Of a stretch of DNA of 64,000 nucleotides, positions 36,678 through 45,788 are shown one piece after another. How positions within the stretch are numbered: position 1 is the stretch's first letter; each line of letters begins with the position of its first letter. Source of the DNA: Desulfobacula sp. (lineage in GTDB: Bacteria > Desulfobacterota > Desulfobacteria > Desulfobacterales > Desulfobacteraceae); NCBI GenBank assembly GCA_023701135.1, contig JAMPXP010000014.1:1-64000 (forward strand). The letters run 5' to 3'. The notes under the pieces are model-generated. The model had not been told where the DNA came from. It searched no databases and was given only the letters and a program-made list of their open reading frames with translations. The translations under genes were made by a program, and so were the position numbers.

Positions 36678-37851
36678 CGCATCCTCCTTCATCAAACAGT
36701 TCCTTCAATGAGGCCTTTTGTATAATATTGCCGCCGAATTTTTCCATGATGGAATCAACGGCTTTGTCAACGGAGGCCCACTGTGTTTCCGTTTTTTTTT
36801 CTTCCCCCAGCAGAAACATCTGGATAGGCCTGTCTTTATCTTTCAGAGAAGTGACCCCGACTCCCGCCAGCCTGATTTTCTTTTTCAGTTCGATTTTCCG
36901 GTACAGGGCCAGGGCCTCCTTGAAGATGGCGGCAGAGGAAGAAACCGCTGTATCCAGGGTCCTGCTCCGGGTCACCTGGGTAAAATCCGAGAATTTCAAT
37001 TTGATGAAAACCGTTTCGCAGACAAGATGTTTGGCCCTCAGATCCCTGCCCACGGTCTGGGCTCTGTCCAGGAGGATGCCTTTGAGGGTTTCAAAATCCG
37101 ACACATCTTTTGACAGGGTGGTTTCGCTGGATATGGATTTCCGGGTATGGCCGGTCTCCACCATGGATGCGTCAATACCGTTGGACAATTCGAACAGATG
37201 GGGCCCCATTTTTCCGAATTTTTGGGTCAGAAGCGGCAGGGAAAATTTTTTAATGTCGCCAAGTGATCTGATCTTCAGGATATTCATCTGTTTCATGGCG
37301 GCCTGTCCCACTCCCGGCACCTTTTGGATGGGCAGTTCCGCCAGGACCCGGGGCGCTTCGGCCGGGGTGATGAGGGTTAATCCGTCGGGTTTGTTCATGT
37401 CCGAGGCGATTTTGGCTAAAAATTTGATGGGGGCAATACCGATGGAACTGGTCAGGGAGAGCCCTGCTTCAATTTTTTTTTTAATGGCCCGGCCCATGTC
37501 TTCGGGAGAACCGAAAAGCCTTTCACACCCGGCGAGATCAACAAAGGCCTCATCAATGGAAACTTGTTCCACCAATGGCGAAAATCCGGACAGGATGGCC
37601 ATGATTTTTTTTGAATCACTTCTGTATTTTTTCATATTACCGGGAACAACGATGAGATCAGCGCATCTCTGTTTCGCCGCATACACCGGCATGGCGGACC
37701 GGATACCGAATTTCCGGGCTTCATAGCTTGCGGTGGATACCACGCTGCGTTTTGAATTTCCGGCCACAATGACGGGCCTGTGGCGAAGGGCGGGATTGTC
37801 CCTTTGTTCAACGGCGGCAAAAAAGGCATCCATATCAATGTGCAAGATCAT
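36649..37851 (-). CDS. dinB: DNA polymerase IV (DinB, Y-family)
   Basis: A 400-residue Y-family translesion polymerase. MILHIDMDAFFAAVEQRDNP gives the first catalytic Asp and the steric gate region; SIDEAFVDL gives the second Asp-Glu; the helix-hairpin-helix KVPGVGQAAM and little-finger domain follow. ATG 37851 is chosen because MILHIDMDAFFA is the family N-terminus. It overlaps the PilZ gene end by 17 bp and the acylphosphatase start by 29 bp, placing an error-prone polymerase inside a motility-type operon. No LexA-like box was identified by eye. Confidence 0.92.
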   Translation of the reverse strand: MILHIDMDAFFAAVEQRDNPALRHRPVIVAGNSKRSVVSTASYEARKFGIRSAMPVYAAKQRCADLIVVPGNMKKYRSDSKKIMAILSGFSPLVEQVSIDEAFVDLAGCERLFGSPEDMGRAIKKKIEAGLSLTSSIGIAPIKFLAKIASDMNKPDGLTLITPAEAPRVLAELPIQKVPGVGQAAMKQMNILKIRSLGDIKKFSLPLLTQKFGKMGPHLFELSNGIDASMVETGHTRKSISSETTLSKDVSDFETLKGILLDRAQTVGRDLRAKHLVCETVFIKLKFSDFTQVTRSRTLDTAVSSSAAIFKEALALYRKIELKKKIRLAGVGVTSLKDKDRPIQMFLLGEEKKTETQWASVDKAVDSIMEKFGGNIIQKASLKELFDEGGCDGKEDSDQG

Positions 37852-38218
37852 CTTTCTGCATCTCCAGAACATATTTATGGAGAAGTTCATTTTGTTCGGG
37901 GGGGCAGTTTTCAAAAACGCAATGACAGACGGATTCCCCGTCAATGGTCAGAATCCTCAATCCGGCAAAAACCAGGGTGCTGCCCCTGTAGTTGGGAACC
38001 TCAAGGGAGAACCGGATGGTATCTGCATCATCGGGCTGAAAGCCCTGGTTTTTAAAGGCCAGGCCCCTGGCGCTGATATCCAGGACAGTGACCTTTTTCC
38101 CATTGAATGTGACGGGAAATCCTTGGCCCTCCTTAAAATGATACCGGAAGGCGAGGCGCAAGTCCTCGGAGTCGTAACGGATGAGGTCAGTTTCGGGCTT
38201 CTTTTTTTTCCAGAACAA
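37835..38218 (-). CDS. PilZ-domain protein (c-di-GMP effector-like)
   Basis: A 127-residue protein with a TTG start. The PilZ core is recognisable from R-x-YDSEDLRLAFRY and VTVLDISARGLAFK (the D-x-S-x-x-G motif), typical for c-di-GMP binding. The first RxxxR part is weak (RYDSEDLR). TTG 38218 has a strong AGGAGG seven bases upstream; the ATG at 38281 has no such site and would overlap motB by 95 bp instead of 32. Next to MotA/MotB-like genes, a flagellar brake or stator regulator role is plausible. Confidence 0.72.
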   Translation of the reverse strand: MFWKKKKPETDLIRYDSEDLRLAFRYHFKEGQGFPVTFNGKKVTVLDISARGLAFKNQGFQPDDADTIRFSLEVPNYRGSTLVFAGLRILTIDGESVCHCVFENCPPEQNELLHKYVLEMQKDDLAH

Positions 38219-38921
38219 ATTCCACCCTCCTGTTTTGGGCCCTGTTTTCTTCCGATGTATTGGGTAAAAGGGGCATGGCATCTCCGTATCCGGTGGCGGT
38301 CAGCCCATCCGGAGAAAGTCCCCTGGAAATGAGGTATCTTAACACCGTTGTGGCCCGGATGGCCGATAATTCCCAATTGGAAGGAAAAATTTCCGTGGAA
38401 ATCGGAAGATCGTCGGTATGTCCCTTGATATTGATGGTATAATCCGGGTAATCATACAGAATATCAACGAGGTCATCAATGACCGGAGCAGCCGAAGGGT
38501 TCAGCGAGGCCGAGCCGGACCCGAAGAGGGCTTTCCCGTTTATGTTGACGATGATCTTGCCGTCCTGGATCCGGGTGGAGAGAAATTCCTTTTCACTGCT
38601 GGACCGGGCAAACCGGGACAGGTCTTCAAACAGGGATTTTTCACGGGATTTAAGACCGGTAATATCCTCAAGGGTGATCCGGGTGTCCAACAGTTCCGGA
38701 ATGTTAACCAGGTCCATGAGACCGATGAGTTCTTCACTGCTTTCGATCCTGATTTTAATTGAATCAACGGCTTTGCTGTATTGATTCCGCTCAAAGGAGG
38801 TCAGGGTGTACAACAGGACAAAAAACACCAGGAGCAGGGTCATGAGATCTGCATAGGTGACCAGCCAGGTGGCGTCATCATCATAGGTGATAAAGGTGTT
38901 ATTGTAGGTGTTGTCTCTCAT
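38187..38921 (-). CDS. motB: MotB/OmpA-type stator protein
   Basis: A 244-residue protein with one TM segment (about 19-40) carrying the ion-binding Asp25 (TWLVTYADLMTLLLVFFVLL) and a C-terminal OmpA-like peptidoglycan-binding domain (INIKGHTDDLP, ELSAIRATTVLRYLI, GYGDAMPLLPN...NRRVEFVL). With MotA it forms an ion channel. No PF/PG plug features decide between H+ and Na+. It follows motA by 2 bp. Confidence 0.87.
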   Translation of the reverse strand: MRDNTYNNTFITYDDDATWLVTYADLMTLLLVFFVLLYTLTSFERNQYSKAVDSIKIRIESSEELIGLMDLVNIPELLDTRITLEDITGLKSREKSLFEDLSRFARSSSEKEFLSTRIQDGKIIVNINGKALFGSGSASLNPSAAPVIDDLVDILYDYPDYTINIKGHTDDLPISTEIFPSNWELSAIRATTVLRYLISRGLSPDGLTATGYGDAMPLLPNTSEENRAQNRRVEFVLEKKEARN

Positions 38922-38923
38922 GG

Positions 38924-39697
38924 TCAGTCTTTCAGATTCATTCTGTTCAAGGGTTTTCGGAGCCTTGAAGAAATGAAGCTGGAAAGTTTTTCATAGATGA
39001 TCACCGGATTGTTGTTATTGATAATGGAAATGGCACCCTCCCTTTGAATTTCAAGGTTGATGATTTCAATGACGGTTCTTGACCGCAGTTTGCCTGCAAT
39101 GGGAAGAAAAAAAAGAGTGGACAACAGGGACCCGTAAAAGGTGGTCAGCAATGCCACCGCCATGGCCGGGCCTATGCTGGCAGGATCCTGGAGGCGGCTC
39201 AGCATCTGGACCAGACCGATGACGGTCCCCAGCATGCCAAAGGCAGGGGCATAGAGCCCCATTTTTCTGAACACGTCCTGGACAATGAAATGCCTCATCT
39301 GAAGGGATTGGATTTCCGTTGTCAGGGCGGCCCGGATCACTTCTTCAGAAGATCCGTCGGATAAGAGGGTACAGGCTTTTTTCAGAAATAGGGAATCGGT
39401 CTTGACCTTGCTGAGTTCAAGGAGTCCCTGGCGCCGGCTGATCTGGCTGAGTTTGATCATGACGGCCACGGCTTCGTTGGGGTCTTCCTTGTCTTTGGAA
39501 AAAACAAAATAGGCGGCTTTAAAGGCGGCCGCCACGTCTCTGAACTGAAAGGTAATCAGGGTGGTGGCAAGAGTGCCGCCGAATACAATCATGAGGCCCG
39601 GCACATTGATAAAATTATGAAGGTCGCCGCCGATATAGATGGCGCTGAAGATTAATGAGAGCCCGGAAATGATGCCGATAAAAGATGCAATATCCAT
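38924..39697 (-). CDS. motA: MotA/PomA-type stator protein
   Basis: A 257-residue protein with four hydrophobic segments, including FINVPGLMIVFGGTLATTLI and YAPAFGMLGTVIGLVQML, and the MAVALLTTFYGSLLSTLFFLPIAGKL segment typical of MotA/PomA, cut here only by length. It is the membrane ring partner of MotB, converting ion flow into torque. It is first in the order motA-motB-PilZ-dinB-acyP-ydcF on the minus strand. No other flagellar gene is nearby, so it could also be an accessory stator. Confidence 0.85.
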   Translation of the reverse strand: MDIASFIGIISGLSLIFSAIYIGGDLHNFINVPGLMIVFGGTLATTLITFQFRDVAAAFKAAYFVFSKDKEDPNEAVAVMIKLSQISRRQGLLELSKVKTDSLFLKKACTLLSDGSSEEVIRAALTTEIQSLQMRHFIVQDVFRKMGLYAPAFGMLGTVIGLVQMLSRLQDPASIGPAMAVALLTTFYGSLLSTLFFLPIAGKLRSRTVIEIINLEIQREGAISIINNNNPVIIYEKLSSFISSRLRKPLNRMNLKD

Positions 39698-39920
39698 GTC
39701 AAATGATCTTCCCCTAAATAAAAATACCCAGGTTCTTGTCCAATAGCGGTCAGAATAAGTTTAGGCCATGCTATATGATAAAATTTGGGTGGTCAAGATT
39801 AAGTTGAATGCGATGATAGGCGAATGTGAGGGCTTGCCCATTCTTTTTTTTAAACGGAAAAATTATGATAATTGCCATGATTTCAAATTGTTATATCATA
39901 ATTCCCTTGCTTGAATTGTC

Positions 39921-39949
39921 TTGCACAAAGCCTTGTCCAATGCTAAACT
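39921..39949 (+). promoter_or_regulatory. Sigma70-type promoter for the SurA-like pair
   Basis: TTGCAC at 39921-39926 and TAAACT at 39944-39949 are separated by 17 bases, about 38 bases before the first SurA-like gene. The rest of 39698-39986 is AT-rich and shows no coding sequence; the motA promoter must also lie there. Confidence 0.5.
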
Positions 39950-39986
39950 AACTGATTTTTAAAAATACCGGGTTCATGAGGCTTAA

Positions 39987-40742
39987 ATGAAAATGAGGGC
40001 GAATCGGACGGGGGTGATCGAAAAAAGCAGGCTTATCTTGATTCTGGCGGTGTTCATGCTGGCCGGGGCAGGCTGTGGCGAGCCTGAAAAAGAAAAGCCG
40101 GTGGAATTTCTGTTAACATCACCGTTGATCCGTATTTCAGAGTCGGATTTTCTGGATGAGCTGGACCTGAAAAAGGCGGCCTATCCGTATACCCTTGATA
40201 AGAATCCGGCAGAATACAATGAAATCGTGATTCAACTGGTGAATATGCTTTCCGAAGAAATCCTTCTTCTCAGTGCGGCTGCCGATCTCGGGGTGATGGT
40301 AACAGACGCGGAGGTTGAAGCTGCCGAGGCAGAATTCAAAGAAGATTATCCTGAAAAAACGTTTGAAGCCATGCTGCTGGAAAATGCCATACCCTATGCC
40401 CTATGGAAAAAACGCTTAAAGAAAAATCTGATCATGGATCGACTCATTGATCAGGAAATCAGACAGAAGATTGAAATTACGTCAGAAGAGCTTGTTGAAT
40501 TTTATAGAAAATATGTTGAAGAAACCCAGGGTCTGAAAAGTTCAAACAAGGAACCCCCGCAAAAGATGGATGAAACCGAGCTGGTTTCCGTGCTCCGCCT
40601 GCAAAAAACCGAAAAATTATATGGAGAGTGGATCAAAGCGCTTGAATTGAAATATCCGGTTGAAATCAATAAGGAAAGGCTTAAATCCATATTAATTGAT
40701 ATTGAAGAAAACAAGGGAAATAAAAATGAAAAAAATGACTAA
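39987..40742 (+). CDS. SurA N-domain-like lipoprotein
   Basis: A 251-residue lipoprotein. It has a signal peptide with lipobox LAGAGC (Cys about 30), then a helical SurA/PrsA-like chaperone part (VIQLVNMLSEEILLLSAAADLGVMVTDAEVE, then VTDAEVEAAEAEFKEDYPE). No PpiC rotamase core is visible, so it is likely a chaperone without isomerase activity. Its last 17 bp overlap the surA start, and GAGG precedes the ATG. Confidence 0.75.
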   Translation: MKMRANRTGVIEKSRLILILAVFMLAGAGCGEPEKEKPVEFLLTSPLIRISESDFLDELDLKKAAYPYTLDKNPAEYNEIVIQLVNMLSEEILLLSAAADLGVMVTDAEVEAAEAEFKEDYPEKTFEAMLLENAIPYALWKKRLKKNLIMDRLIDQEIRQKIEITSEELVEFYRKYVEETQGLKSSNKEPPQKMDETELVSVLRLQKTEKLYGEWIKALELKYPVEINKERLKSILIDIEENKGNKNEKND

Positions 40743-41664
40743 CCCGCTTATCTCTTTTCTGATCCTGATGGGATTGCTTGCCCCGGCCTTGCCGGCAGAG
40801 ACCCTGGACCGGATCGTGGCCATTGTGGACAGTGATATCATTACCCTGGGCCAGTTAATGAAAGAAACGGAACCCTATAAAAAAAATATGGAGTCCTCCG
40901 GATATTCCGACGAAAAGAAAAAGGCCCTCACGGATGAGCTGAACCGGAAATTGCTGGGTTCCTTGATTGACCAATCCTTGACCCAGCAGGAAGCCAAAAA
41001 GTATAACATTGAAATTTCCGAAATGGAAATCGACGGCGCCATTGAAAATGTCAGACGGATCAAATCCTTAAGCAGGGAAGACCTTGAAAAAGCCATTGGA
41101 CAGGAGGGATTGACCTATAAGGAATACCGGGAGACCATCAGAAAGCAGATTTTACAGGCCCGGCTCATTAATTTCGCCGTAAAATCCAAGGTGGTCATCA
41201 CCGAAGCCGAGATCAAGCGCCACTATGAGGCCAATATTGAAAAATATGCGGTGAACAGAAAATACCATTTAAAAAATATTCTGATGAACGATAAGGCCAA
41301 AATGGATGAAATAAAAATCAGACTGGATAACAAGGAAGATTTCTCAGCCCTCGCAAAACAATATTCCATGGCTCCCAATGCCTCGGACGGCGGAAATCTG
41401 GGTGTTTTTGACCTTGGCAGCTTTTCAGCCGGAATCAAGGACAGTATTGCGTTGCTGAAAAAAGGGGAGCATACGGAGGTTATCCGGACAACCCAGGGAT
41501 TCCAGATATTCTATGCCCAGGATGTGGAGCAGGGAAGCACCAAAACCTTTGAACAGGCCCGGGATGAAATCCATGAAGCCCTCTATCAGGAGCAGGTCAA
41601 GGCAAAATTTGATACCTGGCTTGAATCCTTAAAGAAAAAAGCTCATATTAAAATCTTGCTTTGA
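40726..41664 (+). CDS. surA: Periplasmic chaperone/peptidyl-prolyl isomerase SurA
   Basis: A 312-residue exported protein. It has a signal peptide (to about PALPAE), the SurA N-terminal pattern LDRIVAIVDSDIITLGQL, and a single parvulin-type rotamase domain (about 170-270: YHLKNILM, FSALAKQYSMAPNASDGGNLGVF, HTEVIRTTQGFQIF). It would assist folding of outer-membrane proteins. ATG 40726 has AAGGGA at good spacing. It is downstream of and overlapping the SurA-like lipoprotein gene, suggesting a cooperating pair. Confidence 0.87.
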   Translation: MKKMTNPLISFLILMGLLAPALPAETLDRIVAIVDSDIITLGQLMKETEPYKKNMESSGYSDEKKKALTDELNRKLLGSLIDQSLTQQEAKKYNIEISEMEIDGAIENVRRIKSLSREDLEKAIGQEGLTYKEYRETIRKQILQARLINFAVKSKVVITEAEIKRHYEANIEKYAVNRKYHLKNILMNDKAKMDEIKIRLDNKEDFSALAKQYSMAPNASDGGNLGVFDLGSFSAGIKDSIALLKKGEHTEVIRTTQGFQIFYAQDVEQGSTKTFEQARDEIHEALYQEQVKAKFDTWLESLKKKAHIKILL

Positions 41665-41694
41665 GTACCCTTTGGCTTGTAAACAGGAACCAAT

Positions 41695-43059
41695 ATGCAT
41701 AATGATCAAATCAGAGTTTTAACCGCCAGTCTGAAAAGACTCTTACGCCGGGGCGCCACCAAACAGGTGACCAATATCATTAAAAAAACACATATGGCCG
41801 ATCTTGCCAGTGCATTTAAAGAATTGTCCCCGGATAACCGTGAGAAACTCTTCAAGCTGATAAAGGACCCTGAAGAAATCGGGCTTTTTTTCTCCACCCT
41901 GGATGAAACCCTTTTCATTGAATTTGTAAAAACCGTTGAAATCGATAAGCTGGTCGAGATATTTGATCATATGCCTTCCGATGATGCCGCATGCCTTTTA
42001 AACCTGTTGGAGGATGAAATTTCAGATCAGATTCTTTCAAAGATGAAAAAGGAAGAATCGGATAATGTCGAGCAGCTCATGAGCTATGACGACGATACTG
42101 CAGGAAGCCTGATGGTTAAGGATTTCATTGCCCTTGAGGAGGATTTGAAGGCAAAGGAGGTGATCACGGCCCTGCAGAGCAAATACCTGGATGTGGAGAT
42201 GCCTTTCTATATCTATGTGGTGGATGCCTATGGAAAACTGGTGGGCGTGATTTCCCTAAGACAGCTTGTGGTGGTTCATCCTGAAAAGCCCCTCAAGGAA
42301 TTCATGGCCAAGGACCTTATCTCGGTGACCCCCTATACGGACCGGGAAGAGGTGGCCAGGATCGTTTCCCGGTATGATTATCTGGCCGTTCCCGTGGTGG
42401 ATGAGGATAACCGCATCGTGGGCATCGTGACCGTGGATGACGTCATTGACATCCTCCATGAATCCGCCACTGAAGATATATTAAAAATGGCCGGTGTGGG
42501 AGAGGAATATATTGAAACCCAGACGGTTTTCAGGGGGATTCGAATTCGTCTGCCCTGGCTGTTTGCCAGCTTTCTCGGGGGGGTGGCCGCTTTTTTTGTG
42601 ATCGGACGTTTTGAGGTCAGTATAGCAAAAATGAGCATCCTGGCCGCTTTTATTCCGGTTATCGCAGGTATGGGGGGCAATATCGGCACCCAGAGCTCCA
42701 TCATTGTCGTCCGGGGTCTTGCCACCGGCAGAGTCCATCTCCAGGATTTTTCCAGGGTTATTTTAAAAGAGTTTTCCGTGGGTCTTATTTTGGGCCTTAT
42801 CTATGGTATTTTTATCGGGCTTATTGCAAAATTCGTCTTTTCTGCCGAGGTATTTTCCATTCCTCTGGCATTGTCCGTGGGCTGTGCCATCACCACCTCC
42901 ATGTCCATTGCCGGATTAATGGGCTCCACGGTTCCCCTTGTTCTTCATCGATTGAATATTGACCCTGCCGTTGCAACAGGACCCTTTGTCACGACATCCA
43001 TCGATATTGTCAGCGCCTTTTGTTATTTTTCCATAGCGACCTTCTTTCTGGGCCTTTAA
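41695..43059 (+). CDS. mgtE: Magnesium transporter MgtE
   Basis: A 454-residue MgtE-type channel. It has an N-terminal superhelical domain (LASAFKELSPDNREKLFKLI), a CBS pair (MSYDDDTAGSLMVKDFIAL and VVDEDNRIVGIVTVDDVIDI) and five C-terminal TM segments with MGGNIGTQSSIIVVRGLATG, the Mg2+-selective region. The N-domain senses cytosolic Mg2+. AGGAA precedes the ATG. Only 30 bp separate it from surA, so there is no room for an M-box riboswitch. It leads into recO after 6 bp. Confidence 0.94.
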   Translation: MHNDQIRVLTASLKRLLRRGATKQVTNIIKKTHMADLASAFKELSPDNREKLFKLIKDPEEIGLFFSTLDETLFIEFVKTVEIDKLVEIFDHMPSDDAACLLNLLEDEISDQILSKMKKEESDNVEQLMSYDDDTAGSLMVKDFIALEEDLKAKEVITALQSKYLDVEMPFYIYVVDAYGKLVGVISLRQLVVVHPEKPLKEFMAKDLISVTPYTDREEVARIVSRYDYLAVPVVDEDNRIVGIVTVDDVIDILHESATEDILKMAGVGEEYIETQTVFRGIRIRLPWLFASFLGGVAAFFVIGRFEVSIAKMSILAAFIPVIAGMGGNIGTQSSIIVVRGLATGRVHLQDFSRVILKEFSVGLILGLIYGIFIGLIAKFVFSAEVFSIPLALSVGCAITTSMSIAGLMGSTVPLVLHRLNIDPAVATGPFVTTSIDIVSAFCYFSIATFFLGL

Positions 43060-43065
43060 AATCCT

Positions 43066-43851
43066 ATGCCGGGTTTCAGCGCAGATGCCATACTGTTGAG
43101 AAAGATCGAATATGGGGACCATGATTTTATCATCAGTTTCCTCACCCGGTCCCACGGCAAGATTTCCGTCATTGCCAAGAATGCAAAAAAGAGTGTCCGG
43201 CGGTTTACGGGCGCCCTGGATCTTTTCTCTGTCAACCAGATCCACTGCGTCTATCCCAAAAAGAAAAAAGACGGGCTGACCATTCTTTCCCAGGCCGATC
43301 TTGAGAATGGATTCGGGAATATCCGCTACGATGTGTTCAAGACCACCTATGCAAGCGTTTGGGTGGAACTGGTCCATTTCTGGCTGGAAGAAGAAAAACC
43401 GCAGGTCAAGCTCTATGACCTCCTTTTTTTTTCCCTGGATGCGTTGAACATCGGCAGTATTTCCAAAGAAGTCATCCACCTTTTGTTTATGATCCGATTC
43501 ATGGCCCTGTCCGGATTTGAGCCCCATATTGAATCCTGCGGCCGCTGCAAAACCCTTGTGGACGATATAGAACAGAACCGGGTCATGTTTGATTTTAAGG
43601 AAGGCCGGATCATCTGCCCGGATTGTACCAAGGGGGAATCCAAACATGGCCGTATGGTTTCCAAGGGAACCCTGAAACAGCTTTTCTGGATCAATCAGAA
43701 TGAGGTCCACCGGGTGGACCGGATCAAATTTTCGGGACTGGCCATAAAAGAAGGCGAGGCTCTCCTGGAATCCTTTATCCCCTTTCACCTGGGAAGGGAA
43801 TTTAAAAGCCTTCAATTTTTGAAGCGGTTGAGGCAGACCCATGAATTTTAA
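43066..43851 (+). CDS. recO: DNA repair protein RecO
   Basis: A 261-residue RecO. It has an N-terminal OB-fold (FSADAILLRKIEYGDHDFII, TRSHGKISVIAKNAKK) and a C-terminal helical domain with a four-cysteine zinc site (CGRCKTL...ICPDC). RecO loads RecA on gapped DNA with RecR. It overlaps the GHMP kinase start by 11 bp. Confidence 0.93.
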   Translation: MPGFSADAILLRKIEYGDHDFIISFLTRSHGKISVIAKNAKKSVRRFTGALDLFSVNQIHCVYPKKKKDGLTILSQADLENGFGNIRYDVFKTTYASVWVELVHFWLEEEKPQVKLYDLLFFSLDALNIGSISKEVIHLLFMIRFMALSGFEPHIESCGRCKTLVDDIEQNRVMFDFKEGRIICPDCTKGESKHGRMVSKGTLKQLFWINQNEVHRVDRIKFSGLAIKEGEALLESFIPFHLGREFKSLQFLKRLRQTHEF

Positions 43852-44884
43852 TGTAAAACTGGATCAAAACCCCATCCGGGTGTCGGTTCCCTGCCGGGTG
43901 GATGTCGGCGGTACCCTGGATATCAGTACCCTTTATCTTCCCATGGCAAACCTGTCGCCGGCTACCTTTAATATTGCCCTGGACCTGAGAACCCGGGTCA
44001 CGCTCGCTGCCTTTGAACGAGGATACGTCAAGGTATCGTCAAGGGGGTTTGAAACCGCGGTGTTTAAAAAGGACGAGGCTCCGTTTCATCATCCCATGGG
44101 GCTCATGTTTGCCGTTGCAAAATATTTTGACGCAGAGGGTGTCCACATCCACATCGACTCGGCCTCACCCCCGAGAAGCGCCCTTGGCGGTTCTTCATCC
44201 GCGGCCGTGGCCATTGTGGCGGCCTTTTATCATCTGATGGGAAAAAAAATCGATCCCGCCCATGTGGCCTGGCTGGCCCATTATATTGAAGCCGGGATAG
44301 CCGGTGTGCCCTGCGGCATTCAGGATCAACTGGCGGCAGCCTTTGGCGGGGTGAACCAATGGTCCTTCCGGATGGGAAAGACGGGTCCCCTGTTCCGTCA
44401 AAAAAAATTTTTTGACACGGATGCGGACCTGGAAGCCTTTAACACCCATATCCTGGTGGCCTATTGCGGAATTCCCCATGTGTCCAAGGATATCAACAAA
44501 CAATGGGTGGACTCGTTTCTGAGGGGGGAAACCCGGAAGACCTTTGAAAAGATAGCCGGTTTGACAAAAGAATTTTCAGTGTGCGTAAAAAAGAGAAATT
44601 ACAGGCAGGCCGCGGATCTGATGAACCAGGAAACCGGATTAAGGCTTGAAATGACACCCGAGGTGCTTGACAATACCGGGGAAATATTGTTTGACAGTGC
44701 GAGGGGCTGCCGGTGCGGCGCAAGATTTACCGGAGCCGGGGGCGGCGGCTGCCTCTGGGCCCTGGGAGAAAAACCGGCCATTGACCTCTTGCGGCAAAAA
44801 TGGCAGGATATCCTGTCCACCGTTGAAGGGGCAGAACTCCTTAAAACAAAAATTGATCATCAAGGGATCATCCTTGATCCTTAA
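43841..44884 (+). CDS. GHMP-family sugar kinase
   Basis: A 347-residue GHMP kinase. It has the substrate/N-terminal motif VPCRVDVGGTLDI, the ATP loop PPRSALGGSSSAAVAIVAA (about 106-124) and the C-terminal motif FTGAGGGGCLWAL. The group resembles galactokinase/heptose-7-phosphate (HddA-like) kinases; the sugar is unresolved. It overlaps recO by 11 bp and precedes glyQ by 24 bp in an apparent multi-gene unit. Confidence 0.85.
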   Translation: MNFNVKLDQNPIRVSVPCRVDVGGTLDISTLYLPMANLSPATFNIALDLRTRVTLAAFERGYVKVSSRGFETAVFKKDEAPFHHPMGLMFAVAKYFDAEGVHIHIDSASPPRSALGGSSSAAVAIVAAFYHLMGKKIDPAHVAWLAHYIEAGIAGVPCGIQDQLAAAFGGVNQWSFRMGKTGPLFRQKKFFDTDADLEAFNTHILVAYCGIPHVSKDINKQWVDSFLRGETRKTFEKIAGLTKEFSVCVKKRNYRQAADLMNQETGLRLEMTPEVLDNTGEILFDSARGCRCGARFTGAGGGGCLWALGEKPAIDLLRQKWQDILSTVEGAELLKTKIDHQGIILDP

Positions 44885-44908
44885 TAATTATAGAAGAAGC
44901 GGAGCAAC

Positions 44909-45787
44909 ATGAATTTCCAAGATGTAATCTTAAATCTGAATCAGTATTGGGCCCAGAAGGGATGTGTCCTCATCCAGTCCTATGACATGGAAGTGGGGGC
45001 CGGGACCTTTCACCCGACCACCCTTTTGCGGGCCCTGGGGCCGGAACCCTGGAAGGTGGCCTATGTGCAGCCGTCCAGAAGGCCAACCGACGGCCGGTAC
45101 GGGGAAAACCCCAACCGGCTTCAGCATTATTACCAGTACCAGGTCATCCTGAAACCCTCTCCCCCGGACATCCAGCAATTGTATCTGGATTCCATGAGGG
45201 TCCTGGGGGTGGATCCCCTGGAACATGATATCCGGTTTGTGGAGGATGACTGGGAGTCCCCGACCCTCGGGGCCTCGGGCCTGGGCTGGGAGGTCTGGCT
45301 GGATGGCATGGAGGTCACCCAGTTCACCTATTTCCAGATGACCGGCAGCATGGAGGTCAAACCGGTTTCCGTTGAGCTGACCTACGGCCTTGAACGGATC
45401 TGCATGTATCTCCAGGGTGTGGACAATGTATTTGACCTGAAATGGAACAACGAGATCACCTATCGGGATGTATACCACCAGCAGGAAGTGGAGCAGTCCA
45501 CCTATAATTTCGAGGTGGCGGATGTGGACCTCTTGTTCGATCTTTTTAAAAAATATGAGACGGAGGCCCATAGGATCATCGGCCTGGGGCTGGTGATCCC
45601 GGCCTATGAATTCTGCCTGAAATGCTCCCATACCTTTAATCTCCTGGACGCCCGGGGGGCCATCAGTGTTACGGAACGCACCGGCTATATCAAGCGGATC
45701 AGGGACATTGCAAGGGTCTGCGCCAGTGCCTACGTGGCCCAGCGGGAAGCCATGGGACATCCGCTGCTGAAAAAGGGAGGGAAATAA
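44909..45787 (+). CDS. glyQ: Glycyl-tRNA synthetase, alpha subunit
   Basis: A 292-residue catalytic alpha chain of the bacterial alpha2beta2 glycyl-tRNA synthetase. It begins [20 protein letters not shown] and contains [19 protein letters not shown] and [19 protein letters not shown]. It activates glycine and is paired with glyS one base downstream. GGAG precedes the ATG. Confidence 0.98.
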   Translation: MNFQDVILNLNQYWAQKGCVLIQSYDMEVGAGTFHPTTLLRALGPEPWKVAYVQPSRRPTDGRYGENPNRLQHYYQYQVILKPSPPDIQQLYLDSMRVLGVDPLEHDIRFVEDDWESPTLGASGLGWEVWLDGMEVTQFTYFQMTGSMEVKPVSVELTYGLERICMYLQGVDNVFDLKWNNEITYRDVYHQQEVEQSTYNFEVADVDLLFDLFKKYETEAHRIIGLGLVIPAYEFCLKCSHTFNLLDARGAISVTERTGYIKRIRDIARVCASAYVAQREAMGHPLLKKGGK

Positions 45788-45788
45788 G

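Noticed and set aside
36671-37726. 351-residue plus-strand ORF
   Set aside because: It is the opposite strand of dinB; it has a shadow composition rich in Ser, Phe and Arg.
41665-41694. M-box riboswitch before mgtE
   Set aside because: The gap to surA is only 30 bases, too short for that aptamer.
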